DNA of 7,143 nt from an uncultured Clostridia bacterium. Lineage in GTDB: Bacteria; Bacillota; Clostridia; Oscillospirales; Acutalibacteraceae. Below are positions 1 to 6,129 of this stretch, piece after piece; position 1 is the stretch's first letter; each line of letters opens with the position of its first letter. The position numbers and the translations under genes are program-made. Location: positions 1 to 7,143 of the forward strand of contig CAMMKL010000108.1 of assembly GCA_946497265.1 (NCBI GenBank), written 5' to 3'. The notes beneath the pieces are model-generated. The model searched no databases and was not told where the DNA came from. It saw only the letters and a list, made by a program, of their open reading frames with translations.

Positions 1-282
1 ACCATGTCTATTTTTATGAAATTTTATTTTTGCGAAATTTATTATACGTCATCATCTTTTTTTATGTTACTATCCATCATACGAATAGAAATTTTGCTGA
101 ATCCCCATACAAAAGGTCGTAACGGATGTGGCCAATCTTAAGTTTCAAGTGCAATGGTATCATCTTGCGGCTTTCTTTGGCCTCTATAACGGCGTGATTT
201 TAGAATGGACCTTTGATAACTTCCCTGTTCTGTTATAAAGCCTGCGATAAAGCCCCTTAGACGAACAGAGAATTCCCGACGC
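1..282. other. Non-coding left edge
   Basis: This AT-rich stretch lies beyond the terminator of the phospho-sugar mutase. No reading frame here has both a plausible ribosome binding site and a recognisable product. A 45-codon plus-strand frame begins at the ATG at base 4 and ends at 141, but it has no upstream context in the window and no family resemblance. A TATAAT-like hexamer on the minus strand at 41-46 has only a poor -35 partner (TAACAT). Nothing can be assigned. Confidence 0.4.
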
Positions 283-326
283 CAAAATAAAAAACCACCA
301 GCCCTATTCAGAGAAGAACTGGTGGT
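283..326 (-). terminator. Intrinsic terminator of the phospho-sugar mutase gene
   Basis: On the minus strand an 8-bp perfect stem, ACCACCAG (326-319) with CTGGTGGT (301-294), closes a 17-nt loop. It is followed at once by a T-rich tract, TTTTTTATTTT (down to about 283). It starts about 75 nt after the mutase stop codon, which fits Rho-independent termination of that gene. The loop is long but the stem plus U-tract is convincing. Confidence 0.88.
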
Positions 327-399
327 ATAAGAATTTTTGTGTCTATTAACTTTTGGCTGCTTCCCCCCAGTCTCAAGCGCGGAAAACAGCCGGATGATC

Positions 400-2112
400 T
401 TATTGCACCATGGCGGCCATTTCATCCGCAATGGCTTTGGTCGCGGCGGAGGCCGCCTCTTCATGTTCCCCTACAGAGGTGACGTAAACCTTGATCTTAG
501 GCTCGGTACCGGAAGGGCGCACAATCGCACCCGCCCCTCCTTCCAACGAGTAGGAAAGCACATTGGACTTCGGGAGCTTGATTTCGGTCTTTTCGCCGGT
601 CGAGAGATCGACCGCCTCGGATTGAAGGTAATCGGCCCTGCGTACCACCCGGTGCCCCGCAATACAGGCCGGCGGATTGTTTCGCAGGTTTTCCATGACT
701 TGTTTCATCTTTTCCATCCCGGCCGCGCCTTCAAAGGCAAAGTTCAGGGTGGTGTTCTGGTAGTATCCAAATTCGGCGTACAGCTCGTTCATAACGTCGG
801 AGAGCAGTTTTCCCTGCTTGCGGTAGTAGGCAGCCATTTCACAGATCAGCATCGAAGCCACAACAGCGTCTTTATCGCGCACATAGGTACCCGCCAGATA
901 ACCGTAGCTCTCTTCAAAACCGAATACATAACGTTCGGCTTCCCCGGCCTTTTCCAAACCTAGGATCTGCTCACCGATGTATTTAAAACCGGTCAATACG
1001 TTGCGCAGCTCACAATGGTACTTCTCACAGATACGCGCTACCATCTCGCTGGTTACGATGGTTTTGACGGCCACCGGGTTTTGGGGCAGGGTGCCGTTCT
1101 GCGTGCGGCAGGACAGAATGTAGTTCATAAGCATCACGCCGGTTTCATTGCCGGACATCAGGCGGTAACGGTCGCCTTCCTTCACAGCGATCCCCACGCG
1201 GTCGCTGTCCGGGTCGGTGGCAAGCACCAAATCGGGCTTTACCTCTTTCGCAAGCTTTAAGGCGAGTTCCAGCGCCTCGCGGAATTCCGGGTTGGGATAC
1301 GGGCAGGTGGGGAAGTTGCCGTCCGGCATCTCCTGTTCCGGTACAACGGTTACATCGGAAACGCCGATCCGGTCTAAAATTTTGCGCACCAGCTTGTTGC
1401 CGGCCCCATTTAACGGGGTGTAGACGATCTTAAGGCCCGCGTCGGCAGCGATTCCGGGATTGATGGCTTGCTTTTGGACGTTATTGAGATAGTCTTCCAA
1501 AAGCTCTTCCCGGAAATAGGAAATCTGCCCGCTTTGTAGGCCCTCTTCAAATCCCGCCAGCTTTACGCCGTTAAACAAATCGACCTTTTGGATGCAGGCG
1601 TATACGTCGCCTGCGGCGACGTCGGTCATCTGGCAGCCGTCGCTTCCGTAGCATTTATAGCCGTTGTATTTGGCAGGGTTATGGCTTGCCGTAATCATAA
1701 TGCCCGCCTGGCATCCTAAACGGCGCACCGCGAAGGAAAGCAAAGGGGTGGGCTGCAGCTCGGCAGCCAGATAGGCTTTTACACCGTTTGCAGCCAGCAC
1801 GCGGGCAGCCTCCTTAGCAAAATAATTTGCCTTGATGCGCGAATCGAAAGCGATTGCTATGGCCGGTGCGTCATAACGGGAGTTCAGGTAATCGGCCAGG
1901 CCCTGTGTGGTCTGGCGGACGGTATATATATTCATACGGTTGGTACCCGCCCCGATCACACCGCGCAGGCCTGCGGTTCCAAATTCCAATTCGCGGTAAA
2001 AGCGGTCGTAAATCTCATCTTCCTTGCCGGTGATGGCTTTTAATTCTTCCATCAGATCCGCGTCGTCCACTGCGCGGTTGAGCCAAAGCTCATAAAGTTC
2101 TTTGACGGACAT
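400..2112 (-). CDS. pgcA: Phospho-sugar mutase (phosphoglucomutase/phosphomannomutase, PgcA-like)
   Basis: This 570-residue protein belongs to the alpha-D-phosphohexomutase superfamily, which interconverts sugar 1- and 6-phosphates such as glucose-1-P and glucose-6-P in the cytoplasm. All four signature regions are present: the N-terminal ELEFGTAGLRG (41-51); the catalytic phosphoserine loop TASHNP (141-146, Ser143); the metal-binding loop DPDSDR (300-305); the sugar-recognition motif GFEESYG (398-404). The C-terminal phosphate-binding loop RPSGTEPK is at 532-539. Length and the GTAGLRG opening match the long Firmicutes PgcA/YhxB type rather than the roughly 450-residue GlmM or ManB types. 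The ATG at 2112 is preceded by AAAGGA about 11 nt upstream. The gene has its own sigma-A-type promoter and terminator, so it is probably monocistronic. In Firmicutes such enzymes feed UDP-glucose synthesis for envelope glycans. Whether glucose, mannose or pentose phosphate is preferred cannot be read from the sequence. Confidence 0.95.
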   Translation of the reverse strand: MSVKELYELWLNRAVDDADLMEELKAITGKEDEIYDRFYRELEFGTAGLRGVIGAGTNRMNIYTVRQTTQGLADYLNSRYDAPAIAIAFDSRIKANYFAKEAARVLAANGVKAYLAAELQPTPLLSFAVRRLGCQAGIMITASHNPAKYNGYKCYGSDGCQMTDVAAGDVYACIQKVDLFNGVKLAGFEEGLQSGQISYFREELLEDYLNNVQKQAINPGIAADAGLKIVYTPLNGAGNKLVRKILDRIGVSDVTVVPEQEMPDGNFPTCPYPNPEFREALELALKLAKEVKPDLVLATDPDSDRVGIAVKEGDRYRLMSGNETGVMLMNYILSCRTQNGTLPQNPVAVKTIVTSEMVARICEKYHCELRNVLTGFKYIGEQILGLEKAGEAERYVFGFEESYGYLAGTYVRDKDAVVASMLICEMAAYYRKQGKLLSDVMNELYAEFGYYQNTTLNFAFEGAAGMEKMKQVMENLRNNPPACIAGHRVVRRADYLQSEAVDLSTGEKTEIKLPKSNVLSYSLEGGAGAIVRPSGTEPKIKVYVTSVGEHEEAASAATKAIADEMAAMVQ

Positions 2113-2178
2113 GGCAAATCAAATCCTTTCCTATCCAATAATTCGTAGCGCCGCACACGTGATATATGTACTGTTTGT

Positions 2179-2207
2179 ATTTTAGCACAAGCCTTACATA
2201 GTTTCAA
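2179..2207 (-). promoter_or_regulatory. Sigma-A-type promoter of the phospho-sugar mutase gene
   Basis: On the minus strand the -35 box TTGAAA (2207-2202) and the -10 box TAAAAT (2184-2179) are separated by exactly 17 nt (2201-2185). Both are one or two changes from consensus. Transcription would start near 2172, giving a 5' leader of about 60 nt before the ATG at 2112. No operator is recognised. Confidence 0.75.
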
Positions 2208-2252
2208 TCGAAATTCCTGCAAAATAGGGAACGGTTGCGTGGCCGGAGGAAC

Positions 2253-2280
2253 GGGGCCGCGTCAAAAAACCGCGGACCCC
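2253..2280 (-). other. GC-rich hairpin between the DUF218 gene and the mutase gene
   Basis: The inverted repeat GGGGCCGCG (2253-2261) and CGCGGACCCC (2271-2280) forms a 9-bp stem with one bulged A around a 9-nt loop. It lies about 140 nt after the stop of the DUF218 gene and about 45 nt upstream of the mutase promoter. It may therefore end or block read-through from the upstream gene. No U-tract follows the stem on either strand (the T-run on the minus strand lies in the loop), so it is not a textbook intrinsic terminator. The rest of 2208-2416 shows no gene. Confidence 0.5.
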
Positions 2281-2416
2281 ACAAACAGGGTGAAATAGCC
2301 AATAGATTGTAGACACAAAATTCAACTAAACCACCGATTGCAACGAACCAGGGCCCGCGGGTTTACAATAGGCCTACCATCCCGGAAACGGCAAAAATCC
2401 ATGGCGGCACCAGCGT

Positions 2417-3400
2417 TCACAACAGGAATAACGCCGTTATCGGAAAGCACATAACCGCATAGGCCGCTGCTTCCCATTGATACCGGGCCAACATGGCGAG
2501 GTATTCCCGGATAAAAGCGCTTGGCCAATAATAGGCTGCCGTGCGGCACCCAGCTCCCCGGGCGTTTCCCAAACCGACCCTGCGGGCGTGCATACCGGAA
2601 CGCACCACATGAAAATCATTGGTAACAAACAGGCATCGGTAGTCCTCTTTATGTGCATCCATAATCCGTTTGGAATATTTCATATTTTCAAAGGTATTGA
2701 CCGAACGGTCTTCCATCAAAATCATTTCTCGTTTAACGCCTTTTTCTTTCAGGTAATCCCGCATAGCTGCCGCCTCGGGAACCTCTTCGTCCGCCCCCTG
2801 GCCGCCGGATACCACAAGCCTGGCCTGCCGGCCGCCTTTGTCATAATAAGTAAGCGCCTTGTCCAGCCGCCGGGCCAGCAGGGGGGTAACCCGTTTCCCG
2901 CACAAGCCGGCGCCCAGCACCACAATAAAGTCGTAACGGCCCCGTTTGGGTACAAGAAGGCATACTATAGTATAAAGGGAAAACGCAACAAAGAAAACGG
3001 TCAGATATAAAAACAGCAAATGAATATAGGCAAATATGCAAAAGCCCAACGTACCCGGCTTGCGAAGGGTCACGTATGCATCCGCAACGGACAGGATCGG
3101 AATAATAAATCCGAACAAAAGGCACAACAGGTGTTTGGGCTTTCTCCCTTCCTTTCGAAGCATAAACGCGCCGTTGTAAAGGAGCAGTATTGATATTATT
3201 GCCATGCATACCGGTATACACCCGCACATAAGCAAGAACATGCCCCTTTTTACCGAGATGGAGGGAATATCGGACGCTGCCGCAAGATACAAAAACAGCA
3301 AGCCAAAAAAAAGGCTGAGCGCACTTCGGAACGCCCACCGATCCACGTATAGCAGCACACCGCAGGTCAAAAGGCACAATGTACCCAAAAGCCACAGCAT
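2417..3400 (-). CDS. Membrane protein with C-terminal YdcF/SanA-type DUF218 domain
   Basis: The protein has 327 residues. The N-terminal half carries about five hydrophobic helices (roughly 2-18, 27-43, 53-76, 91-109 and 119-150). The C-terminal half, 157-310, is a DUF218 domain (YdcF/SanA/ElyC family). Its landmarks are VVLGAG (160-165), RRLDKAL (177-183), the conserved VVSGG (196-200), EAAAMRDYL (209-217), then SVNTFEN (233-239), and FVTNDFHVVRS (258-268). Family members are linked to envelope integrity and peptidoglycan or lipid-carrier homeostasis, but no enzyme activity is firmly established. The multi-helix plus DUF218 layout is common in Firmicutes. The ATG at 3400 follows GGGGAG with a 6-nt gap, a good ribosome binding site. 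It lies 92 nt after the broken deformylase gene. No clear promoter was seen in that gap, so co-transcription with it is possible. The domain call is firm; the biological role is not. Confidence 0.85.
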   Translation of the reverse strand: MLWLLGTLCLLTCGVLLYVDRWAFRSALSLFFGLLFLYLAAASDIPSISVKRGMFLLMCGCIPVCMAIISILLLYNGAFMLRKEGRKPKHLLCLLFGFIIPILSVADAYVTLRKPGTLGFCIFAYIHLLFLYLTVFFVAFSLYTIVCLLVPKRGRYDFIVVLGAGLCGKRVTPLLARRLDKALTYYDKGGRQARLVVSGGQGADEEVPEAAAMRDYLKEKGVKREMILMEDRSVNTFENMKYSKRIMDAHKEDYRCLFVTNDFHVVRSGMHARRVGLGNARGAGCRTAAYYWPSAFIREYLAMLARYQWEAAAYAVMCFPITALFLL

Positions 3401-3492
3401 GGGTTTCTCCCCTTTCGCTTTATACTTCCCTTCCTAAGTGCAGAATCGTTTTCCCAAACAGGCGGCGTACCTTCTGAGGCAACCGCGCACAT

Positions 3493-3964
3493 CTAACGGA
3501 TGAATTCTATCGCCTTATCCACAAACAATGTTCCATCCAGGTGGTCCAGCTCGTGACACAGGCATTTCGCCAGATCCCCCTCGCCGGTCAAGGTGGTTTC
3601 CTCGCCCTTTTCATTCAGGAAACACCGTCACCCTTCGAGGCCGTATGGTCTTACCCCACCGGTTAGGAAAACTCAGGCAGCCCTCAATGCATTCCTGGGT
3701 CCCGGCTTGTGCAACGATCTCCGGATTGATCAATTTCATAAGCCCTTCTCCCATGTCGATCACCGCAAGACGTTTGAGGACGCCCACCTGGTTTGCTGCA
3801 AGTCCAGCACCGTTACCAGTATGATACATGGTTTCCGCCATATCGTCCAGCAGTTGGAGAATGTGGTTGTCCACCGCCTCCACCTTTCTGCATTTTTTAC
3901 GGAGCACTTCATCATCATACATCCGTATTTGCCTAATTGCCAATACCGTCACCCTCGTTCTCAT
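3493..3964 (-). pseudogene. def: Peptide deformylase, frameshifted
   Basis: Peptide deformylase removes the formyl group from the initiator methionine of nascent proteins. The upstream part contains motif 1, GAGLAANQ (3811-3788), and motif 2, EGCLS (3685-3671, metal-binding Cys). It then runs into an in-frame TGA at 3613-3611, after the residues VTVFPE. The missing C-terminus continues in another frame: NEKGEE, GEGDLAKCLCHELDH with the zinc-binding HELDH at 3555-3541, and ends FVDKAIEFIR with TAG at 3495-3493. Alignment by eye to the family suggests two bases are missing near 3620-3628; one inserted base would also restore the frame. Restored length is about 150 residues, normal for the family. 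Two starts are possible. The ATG at 3964 has AAGGA 11 nt upstream. The TTG at 3943 gives the family-typical MAIRQIR opening with GAGG 9 nt upstream. The truncated product lacks two zinc ligands and the catalytic Glu, so should be inactive. A sequencing error cannot be excluded. Confidence 0.88.
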
Positions 3965-3984
3965 TGATATTATGTTCCTTTTTA

Positions 3985-4004
3985 AAAAAGCCAAACAGCT
4001 TTTT
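3985..4004 (-). other. Small A/T-rich hairpin before the deformylase gene
   Basis: AAAAAGC (3985-3991) and GCTTTTT (3998-4004) form a 7-bp stem with a 6-nt loop, about 20 nt upstream of the possible ATG start of def on the minus strand. A second inverted repeat (GGGAAT and ATTCCC around a 5-nt loop) lies just upstream, near 4015-4031. These could shape the 5' leader of the gene. Both stems are short, so function is uncertain. Confidence 0.25.
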
Positions 4005-4228
4005 CAGGCTGGGGAATGTCCTATTCCCGGAAATCCCCTTGCTTTTAACGTTTCTCTGTCTCTATTCTTATTTAAACTTCCATCTCCTTTTTGAAAGCAT
4101 ACCACGAAAGAGAACGGTTGCCTAGACTTAACCTCATTTTTTAACCGCCTAAACAGGTAAGCTAGCGCTAAATTTGCCATCACAGCCCCAGCAGGTTCTC
4201 TTTACTATTTAAAATGATTTGAACGCAT

Positions 4229-4263
4229 AAAAAAGCGGAGCCTCAACGTGATGTTGAGGCCCC
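4229..4263 (-). terminator. Strong intrinsic terminator in the large intergenic region
   Basis: On the minus strand an 11-bp stem, GGGGCCTCAAC (4263-4253) with GTTGAGGCTCC (4247-4237), has one G-U pair and a 5-nt loop. It is followed by GC and then six Ts (4234-4229). This is a well-formed Rho-independent terminator for leftward transcription. The nearest upstream gene stop is more than 600 nt away, so it more likely serves a separate non-coding transcript. Confidence 0.85.
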
Positions 4264-4449
4264 TTATAAAGAAAAATGGAAAAGATAGAAGGCATTTTTA
4301 ATATTACGCAAACTGCGCAATACCGGCGTTTCATAGTTTATATTATAAATACAAGGCTAAGACGCATACTTTTACGTAGGTCAAAACGCGTTGTTTTTGA
4401 ATTAACTGCATAGTTCAGACGCTCTTTTATTGGTAATTATCCCTTTGTT
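4229..4449 (-). ncRNA. Predicted transcript of about 220 nt with no ORF (sRNA or def leader)
   Basis: On the minus strand this interval is bounded by a near-consensus promoter (-10 at 4461-4456) and a strong intrinsic terminator (4263-4229), with no plausible coding region between. Inside it there is a stable hairpin, TATTGCGCA and TGCGTAATA around a GTT loop (4322-4302, one mismatch), and a smaller one, AACT/AGTT, near the 5' end. I looked for core motifs of T-box, SAM, TPP, purine, cobalamin and c-di-GMP elements and saw none. It is either a free-standing small RNA or an attenuated 5' leader of the deformylase gene that starts some 265 nt past the terminator. No anti-terminator pairing with the terminator 5' arm was evident, which slightly favours the sRNA reading. 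Confidence 0.45.
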
Positions 4450-4455
4450 GAGTTT

Positions 4456-4484
4456 ATCATAACAGATATCTTTGCATTTGTAAA
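4456..4484 (-). promoter_or_regulatory. Sigma-A-type promoter with extended -10, no gene directly downstream
   Basis: On the minus strand the -35 box TTTACA (4484-4479), a 17-nt spacer (4478-4462) and the -10 box TATGAT (4461-4456) preceded by TGT (extended -10, TGn) form one of the best promoters in the window. The predicted start is near 4449. The first structured signal downstream is the terminator at 4263-4229. Confidence 0.65.
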
Positions 4485-4561
4485 TCAAAATAAACGAATA
4501 AATTATAAAAATACGAAAAGTTCACACGTTTCCAGCATTTTTTTTGATTCATGGACCAACA

Positions 4562-4620
4562 AAAGCGGAAGGTAAGCCTCGCTTTGCCCATACAGACGGA
4601 CCGAGCATGCTCAGAACCGT
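4562..4620. other. Structured, GC-richer patch in AT-rich spacer
   Basis: Two foldable elements lie side by side. The first is a hairpin: AAAGCG (4562-4567) with CGCTTT (4580-4585), an internal AGG/CCT pair and a TAAG loop. The second is a palindrome, GAGCATGCTC (4603-4612), flanked by ACGG (4596-4599) and CCGT (4617-4620). Base composition differs from the flanking AT-rich DNA. It could be part of an RNA, a protein-binding site, or a decayed coding remnant. No known RNA family was recognised. Confidence 0.3.
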
Positions 4621-4646
4621 TTAACAGTTTCCATTGCCTCAGTAAG

Positions 4647-4675
4647 CTATGGATATTACTATGGATATTACTATG
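4647..4675. repeat. Tandem 12-bp direct repeat
   Basis: The unit CTATGGATATTA occurs twice head to tail (4647-4658 and 4659-4670) and is followed by a partial third copy, CTATG (4671-4675). It lies in non-coding DNA between the DUF6514-like gene and the predicted RNA. It could be replication slippage or an iterated binding site; nothing here decides. Confidence 0.8.
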
Positions 4676-4796
4676 AGATGCATCCCCCTTTTTCGGTTCT
4701 CTTGTGATGCCGGCTGCTTTGCCGAAAACTTTTACCTGCTATTGTTTTCCCGTTGTGTCAAACCCGGTTGAATGCAAATAGAATGCGGTAACGCAA

Positions 4797-4830
4797 AAGA
4801 CGTGTATTGCATATAAACAACACACGTCTT
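4797..4830 (-). terminator. Probable terminator of the DUF6514-like gene
   Basis: A perfect 9-bp stem, AAGACGTGT (4797-4805) with ACACGTCTT (4822-4830), encloses a 16-nt loop. On the minus strand it starts about 55 nt after the stop of the DUF6514-like gene. The T-run after the stem is short (TTTTG, partly within the stem), so termination may be inefficient. The rest of 4675-4883 shows no gene. Confidence 0.55.
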
Positions 4831-4883
4831 CTGTTTGATGCCCTCTTCCCGGCAACGATTTTTTTAAATAAACCATTTCCCAT

Positions 4884-5162
4884 TTACCGTAATGGAAGTT
4901 TCTCTGGAGATTTGCCATCCAGATAATCATCCACTACATCGACGAGCTGGCCGGGTCTGAGTTGCCCTTTCATCATCTGTTCGGTTAAAAGACTAATTTC
5001 AGCCTGGTTTTCCGTAATTCCATATACTGCGGAAATTTCAGGGTTTTCACAGTGCGACTGCCTGATTTCGATGCCAAAGCCACGTTTGTTTTTTAGCGTG
5101 TAATAAGTAAGCAAAGATCCGGATTTTTCGTCAGTACAAACTTCACCCATATAATACCGCAT
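4884..5162 (-). CDS. Small DUF6514-like protein
   Basis: The frame is open further upstream, but the best start is the ATG at 5162, giving 92 residues. GGAGG lies 12 nt before it, and the upstream extension is AT-rich and non-protein-like. The product has the look of DUF6514, a family of short soluble proteins found in Clostridia: a beta-rich N-terminal half with YYTLKNKRGFGIEI, an Ile-Thr-Glu-Asn turn, then a helix ending LRPGQLVDVVDDYL. In the family this closing segment, proposing a Pro followed by LxDVVxDf, is the most conserved part. No signal peptide, membrane helix or catalytic motif is visible, and no function is known for the family. It lies downstream of the cwlJ-gerQ pair with a 193-nt gap. 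The family match is from memory of its pattern, not a search. Confidence 0.72.
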   Translation of the reverse strand: MRYYMGEVCTDEKSGSLLTYYTLKNKRGFGIEIRQSHCENPEISAVYGITENQAEISLLTEQMMKGQLRPGQLVDVVDDYLDGKSPEKLPLR

Positions 5163-5208
5163 AAACCTTTTGTACCTCCATAAGTAAAATTTTTGTGTGT
5201 TTTGTGAA

Positions 5209-5217
5209 AATATACCA
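5209..5217 (-). promoter_or_regulatory. Possible extended -10 promoter of the DUF6514-like gene
   Basis: On the minus strand TGG followed by TATATT (5217-5209) forms an extended -10 element about 47 nt upstream of the ATG at 5162. No good -35 hexamer lies at the right distance; a TTGACA occurs further upstream but is too far away. The gap 5163-5355 is very AT-rich and also holds a weak inverted repeat, ATTGTC and GACAAT, in the region 5310-5340. Confidence 0.35.
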
Positions 5218-5355
5218 CTTAGTTTTATTTTATTACTAATTAGAAAAAATTTCAATTGTCAAATCTGTAAAACCCTTTGAAAGAATTTTTTACAAAATTG
5301 CAATGTAATCGGCTATTGTCATATAATTCGACAATTATTTTTGTGTTCTTGGTCA

Positions 5356-6111
5356 TTAATAATAAAACTTTACAAATTTTATATTATAAAAATCACATGC
5401 CAAAATATCGTCGGTTTCTGTCTCGTTGATCAAAATATAATTGATCCCCACGGCCAGAAGGATGCCCATTTTATCGACCAGAGTATTGGTCCCCACTAAG
5501 AACTGGACCATTACGATGCGGCCAATTTGAGTCCTTAGAAAACCATTCATGTACTGCAGGCTTTCGGAAGGAATGGAAACCGGCTGGGAAGAGGGAGGGA
5601 TAGCAGCCATCGTCCCCGGCTGAGGGCCAGAAGAAGGTCCCGGCGGGACTCTGGTCAAATCCGGGGAGCCGGTACCGCTGATAGACCCGCCCGGGACAGT
5701 TCCTTGGAGTTCGTTGAGCGTAGGGGCATTCGATGTCAGGGGCTGGGCGGGGTATTGCATACCGGGGGAATTGATGGCACCGTTTAACAGATAAGGGAGC
5801 TGCTGCGCCCCGCTTTGCTGCAATTGCATGCGCTGCTGCTGTCGCTCCTGCGCGGTTAGGAAATTGTAGCTGGCAATATCTTCAAGGGAAGGAAGGTTTG
5901 GGTTTTGCGGGATGTTGGAAAAATCAATGCCTTCGGGGACAGTGCCCGCAGAGGTAGGGGGAGGGGAAGGCTGCGTTTGGGCGGGGACGGCCTCCGGTTC
6001 TTCCTCGTACAAAACGGGGTCTTGCGCGTCGTTGTTGGGTCCGGCACCGGAAGCTGCACAGGGGGGGATGCCGTACATCGCGGCGGGGTCGAGTATGTTC
6101 TTCTTTTCCAT
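5356..6111 (-). CDS. gerQ: GerQ-like spore coat protein with long Pro/Gln-rich N-terminus
   Basis: The protein has 251 residues. The C-terminal domain, about 186-251, resembles the GerQ (YwdL) fold region: FLRTQIGRIVMVQF, a GILLAVGINYILIN strand pair, and a closing CDFYNIKFVKFYY. In Bacillus subtilis GerQ is an inner-coat protein that CwlJ needs to reach or stay in the spore coat, and its cwlJ-gerQ neighbourhood is the same as here. Residues 1-185 are low complexity: acidic and Pro-rich at 35-60, Gln-rich at 87-104 (QERQQQRMQLQQSGAQQ), then Gly/Pro/Ser-rich to 185. This region is longer than I expect for GerQ, whose Bacillus form is about 180 residues in all. Gln-rich stretches could serve as transglutaminase substrates, since Bacillus GerQ is cross-linked by Tgl. 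The start follows TAAGGAGG with a 7-nt gap, 18 nt after the cwlJ stop, so both genes form one operon. Domain assignment rests on weak similarity plus context. Confidence 0.8.
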   Translation of the reverse strand: MEKKNILDPAAMYGIPPCAASGAGPNNDAQDPVLYEEEPEAVPAQTQPSPPPTSAGTVPEGIDFSNIPQNPNLPSLEDIASYNFLTAQERQQQRMQLQQSGAQQLPYLLNGAINSPGMQYPAQPLTSNAPTLNELQGTVPGGSISGTGSPDLTRVPPGPSSGPQPGTMAAIPPSSQPVSIPSESLQYMNGFLRTQIGRIVMVQFLVGTNTLVDKMGILLAVGINYILINETETDDILACDFYNIKFVKFYY

Positions 6112-6129
6112 AGATATGCCTCCTTAAAA

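Noticed and set aside
41..69. Possible minus-strand promoter (TATAAT with TAACAT)
   Set aside because: The -35 is poor and no gene follows before the window edge.
4..141. A 45-codon plus-strand frame at the left edge
   Set aside because: It is short and AT-rich with no visible ribosome binding site or family; it may be chance or the tail of something outside the window.
337..963. A 208-codon plus-strand open frame
   Set aside because: It lies antisense to the phospho-sugar mutase, has no ribosome binding site, and its protein resembles no family; the mutase carries all its catalytic motifs on the other strand.
4100..4115. An ATG followed by ten codons upstream of the deformylase gene (possible leader peptide)
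   Set aside because: It has no ribosome binding site of its own and no codon bias suggestive of attenuation.
4739..4930. A 63-codon minus-strand frame
   Set aside because: It overlaps the end of the DUF6514-like gene in another frame and runs through the downstream hairpin; it has no ribosome binding site or recognisable product.
5163..5255. The 31-codon upstream extension of the DUF6514-like frame
   Set aside because: It is AT-rich, lacks a ribosome binding site at its start, and extends beyond the family's usual N-terminus; the GGAGG lies just before the internal ATG at 5162.
5310..5340. ATTGTC/GACAAT inverted repeat as terminator of gerQ
   Set aside because: The stem has only six A/T-rich pairs and no U-tract follows on the minus strand, so it cannot be supported as a terminator.
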